NCBI RefSeq assembly: GCF_000938255.1
Contig: NZ_JYMR01000002.1
Location: 1-64,000, forward strand
Reading direction: 5' to 3'
From: Bradyrhizobium sp. LTSP849
GTDB taxonomy: Bacteria > Pseudomonadota > Alphaproteobacteria > Rhizobiales > Xanthobacteraceae
Length of the DNA stretch: 64,000 nucleotides
How positions within the stretch are numbered: the first letter of the stretch is position 1; the number at the start of each line of letters is the position of its first letter. The position numbers were made by a program, and so were the translations under genes. Shown here one piece after another: positions 35,860 through 43,697 of this stretch. The notes beneath the pieces are model-generated. The model was not told the DNA's origin. It saw nothing but the letters and a program-made list of their open reading frames with translations, and made no database searches.

Positions 35860-36989
35860 TGTCGAGAGAAGTGATGTCGAGAGAGCCGACACTATCCCGG
35901 CGCGACATGCTCTGGGCGGCAGGCGCACTCACCGTCGGTGCCGCATTCGCGCAACCGTCAAGCGTCGTCGCGGCCGAACGGGCCGCGGCAAACGCCGAAC
36001 CGTCCTCCTGGGTGGATCCGGCGATGCCCGAGGTGAGGCATCGCATGATCGAGACCAACGGCATCCGGCTGCACGTGGCCGAGCAGGGTGAAGGTCCGCT
36101 CGTCATTCTCTGCCATGGGTTTCCCGAGTGCTGGTATTCCTGGCGGCATCAGCTTGGGGCACTTGCGAAGGCCGGATACCGTGCGGTAGCGCCGGACCTG
36201 CGCGGCTATGGCCGCAGCGACCGTCCGGAGGAGGTGGAGAAGTACACGATCCTCCACGACATCGGCGACATCGTCGGTCTTGTCGATGTCCTGGGCGCGA
36301 AACAGGCGGTGATCGCCGGCCACGACATCGGGGCGGCCATCGCGTGGCAGGCCGCGCTGTTGCGGCCCGATCGCTTCAGCGCCGTGATTGCCATGAGCCC
36401 GCCATTCCGGCCGCGCGCATTCGGCGACAGCGCGGCGCCGCCGACCACGCTGATGCCGCGCAATGAGGATGCGGTGTTCTATCAGCTCTTCCTTCAGACG
36501 CCGGAGGCCGAAGCCGGAATGGGCCGCGATCTTCGCCGCACATTCCGCTCCCAGCTCTACCTGCAATCCGGCGACAGGCCGGCGTTGGCGGCCGGCGGAT
36601 TTGCGGCGGGCATGGTGCCGCGAAAGGGGAACGTGCTGGCCGATCCGCCGTCGCTGCCGCCCTGGATCACGGAGGCCGACGTCGATGTCTATGTCGAGGC
36701 CTATGCGCGGAGCGGATTCCACGGACCGCTCGCCTGGTGGCGCAATGTCGACCGCGGTTGGGAGCTGATGGCCGCCTTCAACGGGGCGAAGGTCACCGTG
36801 CCCGCGCTCTATCTCGTCGGCGACCGCGATTTCGTCGCCGCCGCGTTTCGCGAGGACATCGCGAAGCAGACTGCATTCGTTCCAAAACTTCGGCCCCCGG
36901 TCGTGTTGCGCGACTGCGGACACTGGACCCAGCAGGAACGCGCGCCCGAGGTCAACACCGCCATGATCGATTTCCTGCGGAGCGTGTAG
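35859..36989 (+). CDS. Tat-exported alpha/beta hydrolase, epoxide hydrolase-like
   Basis: The 376-residue protein has a twin-arginine signal (LSRRDMLWAAGALTVGAAFA). The mature part is an epoxide hydrolase-type alpha/beta hydrolase: HGFPECWYSW (oxyanion region), nucleophile Asp156 in GHDIGAAIAWQ, the LVGDRDF acid segment and His355 in CGHWTQQE. The Asp nucleophile and WYSW tract fit epoxide hydrolase or haloalkane dehalogenase-like activity in the periplasm. A perfect 14-base tandem repeat (GTGATGTCGAGAGA) provides two in-frame ATGs, at 35859 and 35874. It is coupled to the preceding exported protein. Confidence 0.88.
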   Translation: MSREVMSREPTLSRRDMLWAAGALTVGAAFAQPSSVVAAERAAANAEPSSWVDPAMPEVRHRMIETNGIRLHVAEQGEGPLVILCHGFPECWYSWRHQLGALAKAGYRAVAPDLRGYGRSDRPEEVEKYTILHDIGDIVGLVDVLGAKQAVIAGHDIGAAIAWQAALLRPDRFSAVIAMSPPFRPRAFGDSAAPPTTLMPRNEDAVFYQLFLQTPEAEAGMGRDLRRTFRSQLYLQSGDRPALAAGGFAAGMVPRKGNVLADPPSLPPWITEADVDVYVEAYARSGFHGPLAWWRNVDRGWELMAAFNGAKVTVPALYLVGDRDFVAAAFREDIAKQTAFVPKLRPPVVLRDCGHWTQQERAPEVNTAMIDFLRSV

Positions 36990-37004
36990 CGGGCGCGGGC
37001 CGTC

Positions 37005-37514
37005 CTATCGTCCAAGCGCCATCGCGATCCGCGCCGCGAGTAGCTTGACGATGAGGCCCGAAGGAAAGCTCCGCGAACTCGGAACGTCGTCGGGGAGGAC
37101 GACGCCGTCCGGCTTGGATTTTGTGCAAATCCGGTACTGGAGCGGCGGCAGCTCTCCGTGCAAGCGCGCACGGTAGGCCGAGACCCAGTGCGGGCCTCGG
37201 TCGAAATTCACAAACATCGCCGAGTTGCAGCAGGTCGCGACAACCCGGTTTGTCGGCGAAGTGTCCTTGAGCTTGTAGGGCTTCAGCAGCTCGGCCCCCT
37301 CCGAGCATTCGAACCGGTCTTTCCGATAGAGGCTGTAGGCGGTCCCGCTATCGGGATCGCGCACAGCGCTGGCGTTGGGCAAAGCTTCGATCTGCGCCGC
37401 CCCCTTACGGCAGTCGCCGCAATAACAGACCGCACTGACGATCGGTGCGCCGAACGCCTTGAGTTGGACGCGGCCGCAGGCGCATGTCGCGGTCATGATG
37501 GGAGCGTGCGTCAT
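37005..37514 (-). CDS. GFA/CENP-V-like zinc-binding protein
   Basis: The 169-residue protein has the cysteine pattern of the glutathione-dependent formaldehyde-activating (GFA) fold: CACGRVQ and VCYCGDCRKG near the N-terminus and ATCCNSAMFVNF mid-protein. These bind structural zinc. The remainder is less typical. GFA is not proven to use formaldehyde here. It begins two bases after the stop of the deformylase-like gene, so the two are one operon. An alternative ATG six codons in (MTATCACG) would still keep the cysteines. Confidence 0.8.
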   Translation of the reverse strand: MTHAPIMTATCACGRVQLKAFGAPIVSAVCYCGDCRKGAAQIEALPNASAVRDPDSGTAYSLYRKDRFECSEGAELLKPYKLKDTSPTNRVVATCCNSAMFVNFDRGPHWVSAYRARLHGELPPLQYRICTKSKPDGVVLPDDVPSSRSFPSGLIVKLLAARIAMALGR

Positions 37515-37516
37515 TT

Positions 37517-38014
37517 TCAATCCCGCGCCATTTTCTCGAACTTCTTCACCAGCCGCTCCCGCTTCAGCCGCGACAGCCGCTGGATCCAGAACATACCATC
37601 GAGCTGATCGATCTCGTGCTGATGACAGACGGCGCGCAAGCCGTCTGATTCCTCAGTGTGCGCGTTGCCGTCGAGATCCTGATAGCTGATCCGCACGCGG
37701 GCGTGGCGCTGCACCTCGTCGGTGACCCCAGGCATCGAGACGCTGCCTTCGCGGTGCATGATCAATTCGGGCGAGGCCCATTCGATTTCCGGATTGACGT
37801 AGGTCCGCGCGCCATCCTTGGCGTCGAGTTCGAGCACCACGACACGCAAGGGCACGCCGATATGCGGCGCGGTGATGCCGATGCCGGGCGCGGCGCGCAT
37901 CGTCTCGAGCAGGTCCGCTGCGAGCTCACGCAAGGCGTCGTCGAATGCGGTGGCGGGGCGAGCGGGGACCGAGAGGCGGCGGTCAGGATACCGGAGGAGG
38001 GGACGAATGGTCAT
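37517..38014 (-). CDS. Peptide deformylase-like protein with two metal ligands replaced
   Basis: At 165 residues this has the deformylase length and three motif regions, but diverged. Motif I reads GIGITAPHIG instead of GxGxAAxQ. Motif II reads EGSVS instead of EGCLS, so the metal-binding Cys is Ser91. Motif III reads HEIDQ instead of HExDH: His133 is kept but the second His is Gln137. Two of three metal ligands are therefore lost, and normal formyl-Met deformylase activity is unlikely. AGGAGG precedes the ATG. It heads an operon with a GFA-like gene and lies divergent from a TetR gene with an operator between them. Confidence 0.88.
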   Translation of the reverse strand: MTIRPLLRYPDRRLSVPARPATAFDDALRELAADLLETMRAAPGIGITAPHIGVPLRVVVLELDAKDGARTYVNPEIEWASPELIMHREGSVSMPGVTDEVQRHARVRISYQDLDGNAHTEESDGLRAVCHQHEIDQLDGMFWIQRLSRLKRERLVKKFEKMARD

Positions 38015-38063
38015 GCAACCTCCTACCACTCACGGATGGTTGAAGCATCCCGTTCTTGACGCC

Positions 38064-38081
38064 CTACCAACTGGAAGGTAG
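38064..38081. promoter_or_regulatory. TetR operator, site 1 (CTACCAACTGGAAGGTAG)
   Basis: This dyad (CTACC...GGTAG) lies between the deformylase-like gene and the divergent TetR gene, nine bases before the TetR ATG. Over the first 16 bases it differs at only two positions from site 2 at 38747-38762, so both probably bind the adjacent TetR protein. Confidence 0.7.
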
Positions 38082-38090
38082 TTAACGTGC

Positions 38091-38675
38091 ATGACCAACG
38101 TTTCCTCGACCGCCGACGATATTCTCGCCTGCGCTCGCACCCTGATCATTGCGGGCGGCTATAACGGCTTCAGCTATGCTGACGTGGCCGAAGTCGTCGG
38201 CATACGCAAGCCGAGCATCCACCACCATTTCGCCAGCAAGGTCGATCTGGTCCGCACCCTCGTGTCGCGATATCGCGAGGACGCGGAGGCGGGACTTGCA
38301 GCGCTCGAGCGCAATATCCCTGATGCGCGCGACCAGCTCAAAAGCTATGTCGGGTATTGGGAGGCGTGCATCTCCGACGCGACGGCTCCTTTCTGTGTCT
38401 GTGCGCTGCTGGCCAGCGAGCTTCCGATCCTGCCGGAGGAGGTGGCGCTTGAGGTCCGCGCGCACTTCCGCTCGCTTGCGTCGTGGCTGACCTCGGTGAT
38501 GGAGCGCGGCAAGCGGAAGGGTCGGCTCAAGCTCTCCGGCACAGCCCGGGTCGAGGCTGAAGGATTCATGGCGACCGTTCACGGCGCGATGCTGTCGGCG
38601 CGCGCGTATGGCGATCCAAAAATGTTCGGTGTGATCACCGCACCGCTGCTGGATCGGCTGTCCACCAAGCACTGA
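38091..38675 (+). CDS. TetR/AcrR-family transcriptional regulator
   Basis: The 194-residue protein has a TetR helix-turn-helix at residues about 8-55 (ILACARTLIIAGGYNGFSYA; EVVGIRKPSIHHHFASKVDL), the second block being the recognition helix and its following turn. The C-terminal ligand domain has a cysteine pair (PFCVCALLASELP). It likely represses itself, the divergent deformylase-like operon and the downstream DUF308-like gene, because matching operators lie in front of each. Its ligand is unknown. Confidence 0.92.
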   Translation: MTNVSSTADDILACARTLIIAGGYNGFSYADVAEVVGIRKPSIHHHFASKVDLVRTLVSRYREDAEAGLAALERNIPDARDQLKSYVGYWEACISDATAPFCVCALLASELPILPEEVALEVRAHFRSLASWLTSVMERGKRKGRLKLSGTARVEAEGFMATVHGAMLSARAYGDPKMFGVITAPLLDRLSTKH

Positions 38676-38746
38676 GAGACGTCGGCGAGACGACATCGAC
38701 ACCCCGGAGGAAAGCCGGGGTGAAGGCGGTCTCGCTGCGCGCAAAA

Positions 38747-38762
38747 CTACCAACTAGTAGGT
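38747..38762. promoter_or_regulatory. TetR operator, site 2 (CTACCAACTAGTAGGT)
   Basis: This site, 14 bases before the DUF308-like ATG, shares 14 of 16 bases with site 1 and contains the ACTAGT palindrome. It is positioned to block transcription of the membrane-protein gene. Confidence 0.7.
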
Positions 38763-38775
38763 CAAGGAGACTATC

Positions 38776-39354
38776 ATGGCGCATGATCAATTGAACCTCG
38801 TTCGTGCCGATCGAGAGCGTTGGCTGAAATCCTACTACTTCATCCGGGCGGCGTTCTCGGTTGCCTGGGTCGTCGCTGCGTTTGTGCTCGCGCCATCTTC
38901 TGCGGCGATCGCCGGCGCCTTGCTCGTGCTCTATCCGGCATGGGACGCCGCGGCCAATCTCGTGGACGCATTGCGCAGCGGTGGGCTCAATCAAAACCGC
39001 ACGCAGGCTCTGAATGTTCTGGTCAGCCTGGCGACGGCCGTCACGGTCATTGTCGCCTTGCAGACGAGCATGAATTGGGTGCTCGGTGTCTTCGGTGCGT
39101 GGGCGATCCTGTCCGGATTGCTCCAGCTCGGAACGGCAATCCGGCGCTGGAAAAGTTTTGGCGCGCAATGGGCCATGGTGCTCAGCGGTGGTCAGTCCGC
39201 ACTCGCAGGCGGGTTCTTCATCGTCCAGGCTGCGACGCCTGCGGTTCCGTCGATCGCCAATGTCGCGGGCTATGCTGGCGTTGGCGCGCTCTACTTCCTG
39301 GTCTCGGCGGTCTGGCTTACCGTCAGCGAGTGGCGCCAGCGCGCCAGGACGTAG
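38776..39354 (+). CDS. DUF308-like six-helix membrane protein
   Basis: The 192-residue protein has about six hydrophobic helices in three pairs, including AAFSVAWVVAAFVLAPSSAA, LNVLVSLATAVTVIVALQTS and VGALYFLVSAVWLTV, with a short basic N-terminal tail. Layout and spacing fit the DUF308/HdeD family of small membrane proteins, some of which are linked to acid resistance. AAGGAGA precedes the ATG. It carries its own TetR operator and is probably induced with the TetR regulon. Confidence 0.75.
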   Translation: MAHDQLNLVRADRERWLKSYYFIRAAFSVAWVVAAFVLAPSSAAIAGALLVLYPAWDAAANLVDALRSGGLNQNRTQALNVLVSLATAVTVIVALQTSMNWVLGVFGAWAILSGLLQLGTAIRRWKSFGAQWAMVLSGGQSALAGGFFIVQAATPAVPSIANVAGYAGVGALYFLVSAVWLTVSEWRQRART

Positions 39355-39371
39355 CGCTGCGTCGCTTCCGG

Positions 39372-39833
39372 TCACGCGTCTGGATAGGGCGTGCCGTCTT
39401 TGTGCACGAACCTTCCGTCCGAATTTGCGCTCATCATGTCGATGTCCGAGCAGGTCGTGAGGTCGTCGGGCGAGCGCGAGCCGATCTCGAGATAGACGGC
39501 TACCGCGTCCGACCGGTTGATCATGTGATGGCCGTTGCCGCTGCCTTTCGGGAAGGCGGCGCAATCGCCTGCGCGCAGTACGGTTTCGGCGTCTTCCTCG
39601 ATCAGCACCACCTCGCCTTCGAGTAGGTAGACGAACTCGTCCTCGTGCGAATGCCAGTGGCGCTGGCTCGACCAGTTGCCCGGCGGCAGACGCATGAGAT
39701 TGACGCCAAAATCGGAAAGGCCTCCGGCATTGCCGAGCCGCTTGCGGATGCGATCGGCGCAAGGAGTATTAAAGGGGGCGGGATAGCCGGAGCCCATCCG
39801 GGCCGGCACGGCAACGATCTCGATTTTTGGCAT
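39372..39833 (-). CDS. Cupin-domain protein
   Basis: The 153-residue cupin has the first motif HWHSHEDEFVYLLEGEVVLI (His, His and Glu ligands) and the second motif FPKGSGNGHHMINRSD. It belongs to the group of small stand-alone cupins often annotated as transcriptional-regulator-like or mannose-6-phosphate isomerase-like, with no demonstrated role. The ATG giving MPKIEIV is the only start beside the conserved domain. It is convergent with the DUF308-like gene. Confidence 0.87.
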   Translation of the reverse strand: MPKIEIVAVPARMGSGYPAPFNTPCADRIRKRLGNAGGLSDFGVNLMRLPPGNWSSQRHWHSHEDEFVYLLEGEVVLIEEDAETVLRAGDCAAFPKGSGNGHHMINRSDAVAVYLEIGSRSPDDLTTCSDIDMMSANSDGRFVHKDGTPYPDA

Positions 39834-39874
39834 GGGAGTATTCCGTTCGTTCGCAGTCGAGGCGAAGGCGCATC

Positions 39875-39943
39875 TTGTTGGCTTGGAGCATCGACGTCTG
39901 GACCACGAACCGCTATTTTCCTGGAACCGGCGTGGGAACTTGG
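39875..39943 (+). pseudogene. Short PIN-domain remnant
   Basis: Twenty-three codons read LLAWSIDVWTTNRYFPGTGV followed by GTW, matching the C-terminal end of the PIN remnant at 31616-31915 (LAWSVEADVWTTDRDFAGTG followed by VATW) with one two-residue gap. No other part of the domain is present. It lies between the cupin gene and the SNF2 helicase gene and is a decayed fragment. Confidence 0.6.
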
Positions 39944-40085
39944 CGGCGTCCGATCTCATACGGGGCTTTGCCGAAATCTGGCCATTGGCAGCGCGCCAGC
40001 ATCGGCGGCGCGTTCGAAGACTACAACGCTCTGGTCGAAACGGCTATGCTGCATGCCGATAATCTGGGTCGCGGAATCGCTGCAA

Positions 40086-43000
40086 GTGCTGTCGGACGTT
40101 CTCAAACGAAAAGACATCTATAGTTACTTCAGCCGATCGGCGATGGAGAAGGCGCACGTCTATCAGGCGCAGGACCGCGTCTCGGCGGTGGATGTCAGCG
40201 ACGACCTGACCCGCGTCACCTCCCGGGTGCGAGGCAGCGAGTCCAGGAATTATCGCGTCGACATCCAGTTGGAGTTCGACGGCGGCAGGCTCACCGACAT
40301 TGAAGGCGATTGCAGTTGTCCGATGGCCCTCAACTGCAAGCATGTCGCCGCGACCCTGCTTGAAGCGCTGAGCGACAAAGAGCCGTCGAAGCTGCCGCCC
40401 GCGCCACCCCCACAGGCAGACAAGCCTGCCAAGGTGCAAGCGCCGTCGGCTCCCCCGGTCCTGGGCCTTGAGGTCAACACCTGGATCGACACGGTCGGCC
40501 GTGCGGCACGGAGCAGCGATTATGCCGCGGAAGAGAGCCCGCGGTTGCTGTACTGCCTGGTGCCGTCGAGCGACCCGATGCCTTATCTCACGGTGTCCCT
40601 GCGATCGGTCCAGCCGCGCAAGGGCGGGGCGTATGCCGACAACTACAACAGTCCGAGCCCCTACGAGTTCAAGCCGGAGCGAGCACCGAAATATTTTCTC
40701 GATGTCGATGTCGACATCATGACGGCGGTGAAGGCTCGCATCCGCGGCTATTCCGACCAGGGGCCGCACACGGAAGAGGTGTTGCGCCGCATCGTTGCGA
40801 CCGGCCGCGCATTCTGGCGCGACCACAAGCGGGCGCCGCTGAGCTGGGGCGAAGCGCGCGAAGGCAGGATCGAATGGCGCCCGGGGCGCGGCAAGGGCGT
40901 TGCACCGAACCTCGTCGTCTCGGGGGCGGTCGCGTTGAATGCTGAACCGCCGGTGTATGTCGACGAAGCCACCGGTGTGATCGGGCCGGTGCAACTTGGC
41001 TTGCCGCCTCGGCTCGCCTCCCAGTTCCTGGCTGCACCCTCCATTCCCCGCGCGCAGCTCGAAGAGGTGTCGCGCCGCCTGAGCCAGAAGCTGCCCGAGC
41101 TTCACCACGGTCTGCTGCCGGTGCCGCCAACGGCTGCGGTGCTCATCGACGAGGATCCGCGTCCCGTTCTGCGGCTGAAGCTCGGACATGTCGGCGCAAG
41201 CTATTATTACTATAACAACAAGAGCGAACGGCCCGGTCCCGCCGGCGTGGCCAGCCTCGGTTTTCGCTACGGTGGGTTCGACATCGATCCAACCCAGAGA
41301 GCGAGCCGGCTGGAGCTGTTTCAAGGCGGGCAGGTCTATGCGATCGCACGCCGCCTGGCTAAGGAGAGGCAGGCACGCAAGCGCCTTGCCGACGCGGGTT
41401 TCGCCGATGCACGGTCGGTGCATCGGATGCTCGACTTTCGCCATGCCATGGATCTGACGCTGAGCAACCAGCAGGGCTGGTTCGATTTTCTCGCGCTGCA
41501 CGCCGGGCAATTGCGGTCGGAGGGGTTCGAGATCCTGATCGACCACGATTTTCCGTTCAATCTGGCGGAGTCATCAGGTGATTTCGATGCGGTGCTGGAG
41601 TCCAGCGGCATCGACTGGTTCGAATTGTCGCTCGGCATCGAGATCGAAGGCGAGCGACGCGATCTCGCGCCGCTCTTGGCCGCGCTGGTTTCGACACCCG
41701 GCTTCAGCCCCGAATTGCTGACGCAGCTCGCGGACAAGGGCGAGCGTTTCCTTCTGCCGCTAGCCGACGGCCGGCACGTTGCGCTGGCTGCCGATCGCTT
41801 CCTGCCGCTCGTGCTGGCGCTGCATGGCCTGCACATGAGCGGCGCTTTCGAGGACGCCTCCAGGAAGATCAGACTGTCGCGCGCGGACCTCGTTCCGCTG
41901 CTCGGCGTAGAGAACGAGAGCTTCGCCTTTCAGGGAGCCGACAGTCTTCGCCGCCTCGCAGGCCTGCTTCAGGCGCGAGGGTTGACCGCGCCGGAACTGC
42001 CGCCGACCTTTCGCGCCACGCTTCGGCCTTATCAGGCGCAGGGTGTGGCATGGCTCGATCTGCTCCGCGAGAGCGGGTTGGGCGGGATCCTCGCCGACGA
42101 CATGGGGCTGGGCAAGACGGTCCAGATCCTGGCCTTGATCGCGCTGGAGAAAGCGCGAGGTCACCTGGCCAATCCCGTGCTGGTCGTCGCGCCGACCAGC
42201 CTGATGACGAATTGGTCCGCCGAGGCGCAGAAGTTCGCGCCGGAGCTGAAGGTGCTGGTCCTGCACGGCGCAGATCGCAAGCACAAGTTTCCTGCCATCG
42301 CAGAGCACGATCTGGTCCTGACCACCTATCCGCTGATCGCGCGGGACCGCGAAATTCTGCTGGCGCGGGAGTGGCAAATGGCCGTGCTGGACGAGGCGCA
42401 GACGGTCAAGAATCCCGATGCCGCCACCACGCGATGGCTGCGCGAGACGAAGGCACTGCATCGCTTCTGTCTCACGGGCACGCCGATGGAAAATCACCTC
42501 GGCGAACTCTGGTCGATCATGAGCTTCGTCAACCCGGGCTATCTCGGCGACAAGGCCGCCTTTTCGCGCCAGTGGCGCACGCCGATCGAAAAGCGGGCCG
42601 ATAAGGAGCGGACCGCGGCCCTGGCGCAGCGCGTCAAGCCATTTTTGTTGCGACGTACCAAGACGGAGGTGGCGACCGAACTGCCCGCCAAGAGCGAAAT
42701 GGTGGAGAGCATCGCGCTGGAAGGGCCGCAACGCGATCTCTACGATTCGATACGGCTCACGATGTCGCGCAAGGTTCGGGAGGCCATCGCAAAGCGTGGC
42801 CTTGCCAAGAGTCATATCGTGGTGCTCGAAGCCCTGCTTCGGATGCGGCAGGCCTGTTGCGATCCGGCCTTGCTGAAACTGAACGACGGCGTCGAACGGC
42901 CGTCGGCCAAGCTCGATCGCCTGATCGACATGGTGGGGGAGCTGCTGAGCGAGGGACGCAAGATCATCATCTTCTCGCAATTCACCTCCATGCTCGATCT

Positions 43001-43409
43001 GATCAGGACGCGCCTCGACACCGGAGGCTTGCGCTACAGCATTCTCACCGGTCAAACCAAGGACCGAAAGACGGCGATTGAAGCCTTTCAGGACGGCGCG
43101 GCTGAAATCTTCCTGGTCAGCCTGAAGGCAGGTGGTGTAGGCCTCAATCTGACCGCCGCCGATACCGTCATCATTTTCGATCCCTGGTGGAATCCCGCTG
43201 TCGAGGAACAGGCGATCGATCGGGCCTATCGGATCGGACAGGACAAGGCCGTCTTCGTTTACAGGTTAGTGGCCGCCGGAACGATCGAAGAAAAGATGGA
43301 CGAACTCAAAGCCAGAAAGCGCGCGCTCGCCGACGGCCTGTTCGACCGTGACGGCGGGATCGCGTCGGCCCTCACGGAGGGCGATGTGAACGCGTTGTTC
43401 GACGCGTAG
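40086..43409 (+). CDS. SWIM zinc-finger SNF2-family helicase
   Basis: From this GTG the protein has 1107 residues. A SWIM zinc finger (CSCPMALNCKH, near residue 76) is followed by a long middle region with the bacterial SNF2_N-associated domain, then the helicase core: Walker A DDMGLGKTVQ near residue 671, DEAQ box at about 769, TGTPMENHLGELWS, and in the second RecA lobe FSQFTSMLDL and GGVGLNLTAADTVIIFDPWW. It should be a DNA-translocating ATPase. ATG 40143 and ATG 40053 are alternative starts; residues before 40143 (IYSYFSRS) look family-like. A role in repair or chromosome remodelling is inferred only. Confidence 0.92.
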   Translation: MLSDVLKRKDIYSYFSRSAMEKAHVYQAQDRVSAVDVSDDLTRVTSRVRGSESRNYRVDIQLEFDGGRLTDIEGDCSCPMALNCKHVAATLLEALSDKEPSKLPPAPPPQADKPAKVQAPSAPPVLGLEVNTWIDTVGRAARSSDYAAEESPRLLYCLVPSSDPMPYLTVSLRSVQPRKGGAYADNYNSPSPYEFKPERAPKYFLDVDVDIMTAVKARIRGYSDQGPHTEEVLRRIVATGRAFWRDHKRAPLSWGEAREGRIEWRPGRGKGVAPNLVVSGAVALNAEPPVYVDEATGVIGPVQLGLPPRLASQFLAAPSIPRAQLEEVSRRLSQKLPELHHGLLPVPPTAAVLIDEDPRPVLRLKLGHVGASYYYYNNKSERPGPAGVASLGFRYGGFDIDPTQRASRLELFQGGQVYAIARRLAKERQARKRLADAGFADARSVHRMLDFRHAMDLTLSNQQGWFDFLALHAGQLRSEGFEILIDHDFPFNLAESSGDFDAVLESSGIDWFELSLGIEIEGERRDLAPLLAALVSTPGFSPELLTQLADKGERFLLPLADGRHVALAADRFLPLVLALHGLHMSGAFEDASRKIRLSRADLVPLLGVENESFAFQGADSLRRLAGLLQARGLTAPELPPTFRATLRPYQAQGVAWLDLLRESGLGGILADDMGLGKTVQILALIALEKARGHLANPVLVVAPTSLMTNWSAEAQKFAPELKVLVLHGADRKHKFPAIAEHDLVLTTYPLIARDREILLAREWQMAVLDEAQTVKNPDAATTRWLRETKALHRFCLTGTPMENHLGELWSIMSFVNPGYLGDKAAFSRQWRTPIEKRADKERTAALAQRVKPFLLRRTKTEVATELPAKSEMVESIALEGPQRDLYDSIRLTMSRKVREAIAKRGLAKSHIVVLEALLRMRQACCDPALLKLNDGVERPSAKLDRLIDMVGELLSEGRKIIIFSQFTSMLDLIRTRLDTGGLRYSILTGQTKDRKTAIEAFQDGAAEIFLVSLKAGGVGLNLTAADTVIIFDPWWNPAVEEQAIDRAYRIGQDKAVFVYRLVAAGTIEEKMDELKARKRALADGLFDRDGGIASALTEGDVNALFDA

Positions 43410-43697
43410 CCAGGCGCAGAGTGGCACGCGCTTCGGGATGATGCGATCGAGGTCTGCGGGATGATGACATATTGCCCGTGTTTTGCCCGACGAGTCAAAT
43501 CGCTTTCTGGCATTGTGAGCCGCTCGTAAGTCATTGATCCGGCAGCGGCCGGCTACTGTGCATGGGGTTGTTTTCGACGTTTTCGACGTTTTTGATGTGG
43601 AAGCACCATATTCGCAGGGCACGAATAATCACGCTATCCTGTCGGCCCCGGCCGTTCCCATTCGTCTTCCACCAGACAGACCTGACGGGAGACCAAA
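43410..43697. other. 288-base intergenic region upstream of MFS transporter, with 9-base tandem repeats
   Basis: No gene is supported. The notable feature is three successive 9-base units at 43571-43597: TTTTCGACG, TTTTCGACG and TTTTTGATG, an A/T-rich tract about 100 bases before the transporter start. The rest is unremarkable. Confidence 0.6.

Noticed and set aside
38702..38720. CCCCGG/CCGGGG hairpin after the TetR gene as a terminator
   Set aside because: The stem is only six pairs and is followed by no T-tract; too weak to list as a feature.
40044..41546. A 500-codon minus-strand frame opposite the SNF2 helicase N-terminal half
   Set aside because: The SWIM finger and family sequence are on the plus strand; the antisense frame is compositional.
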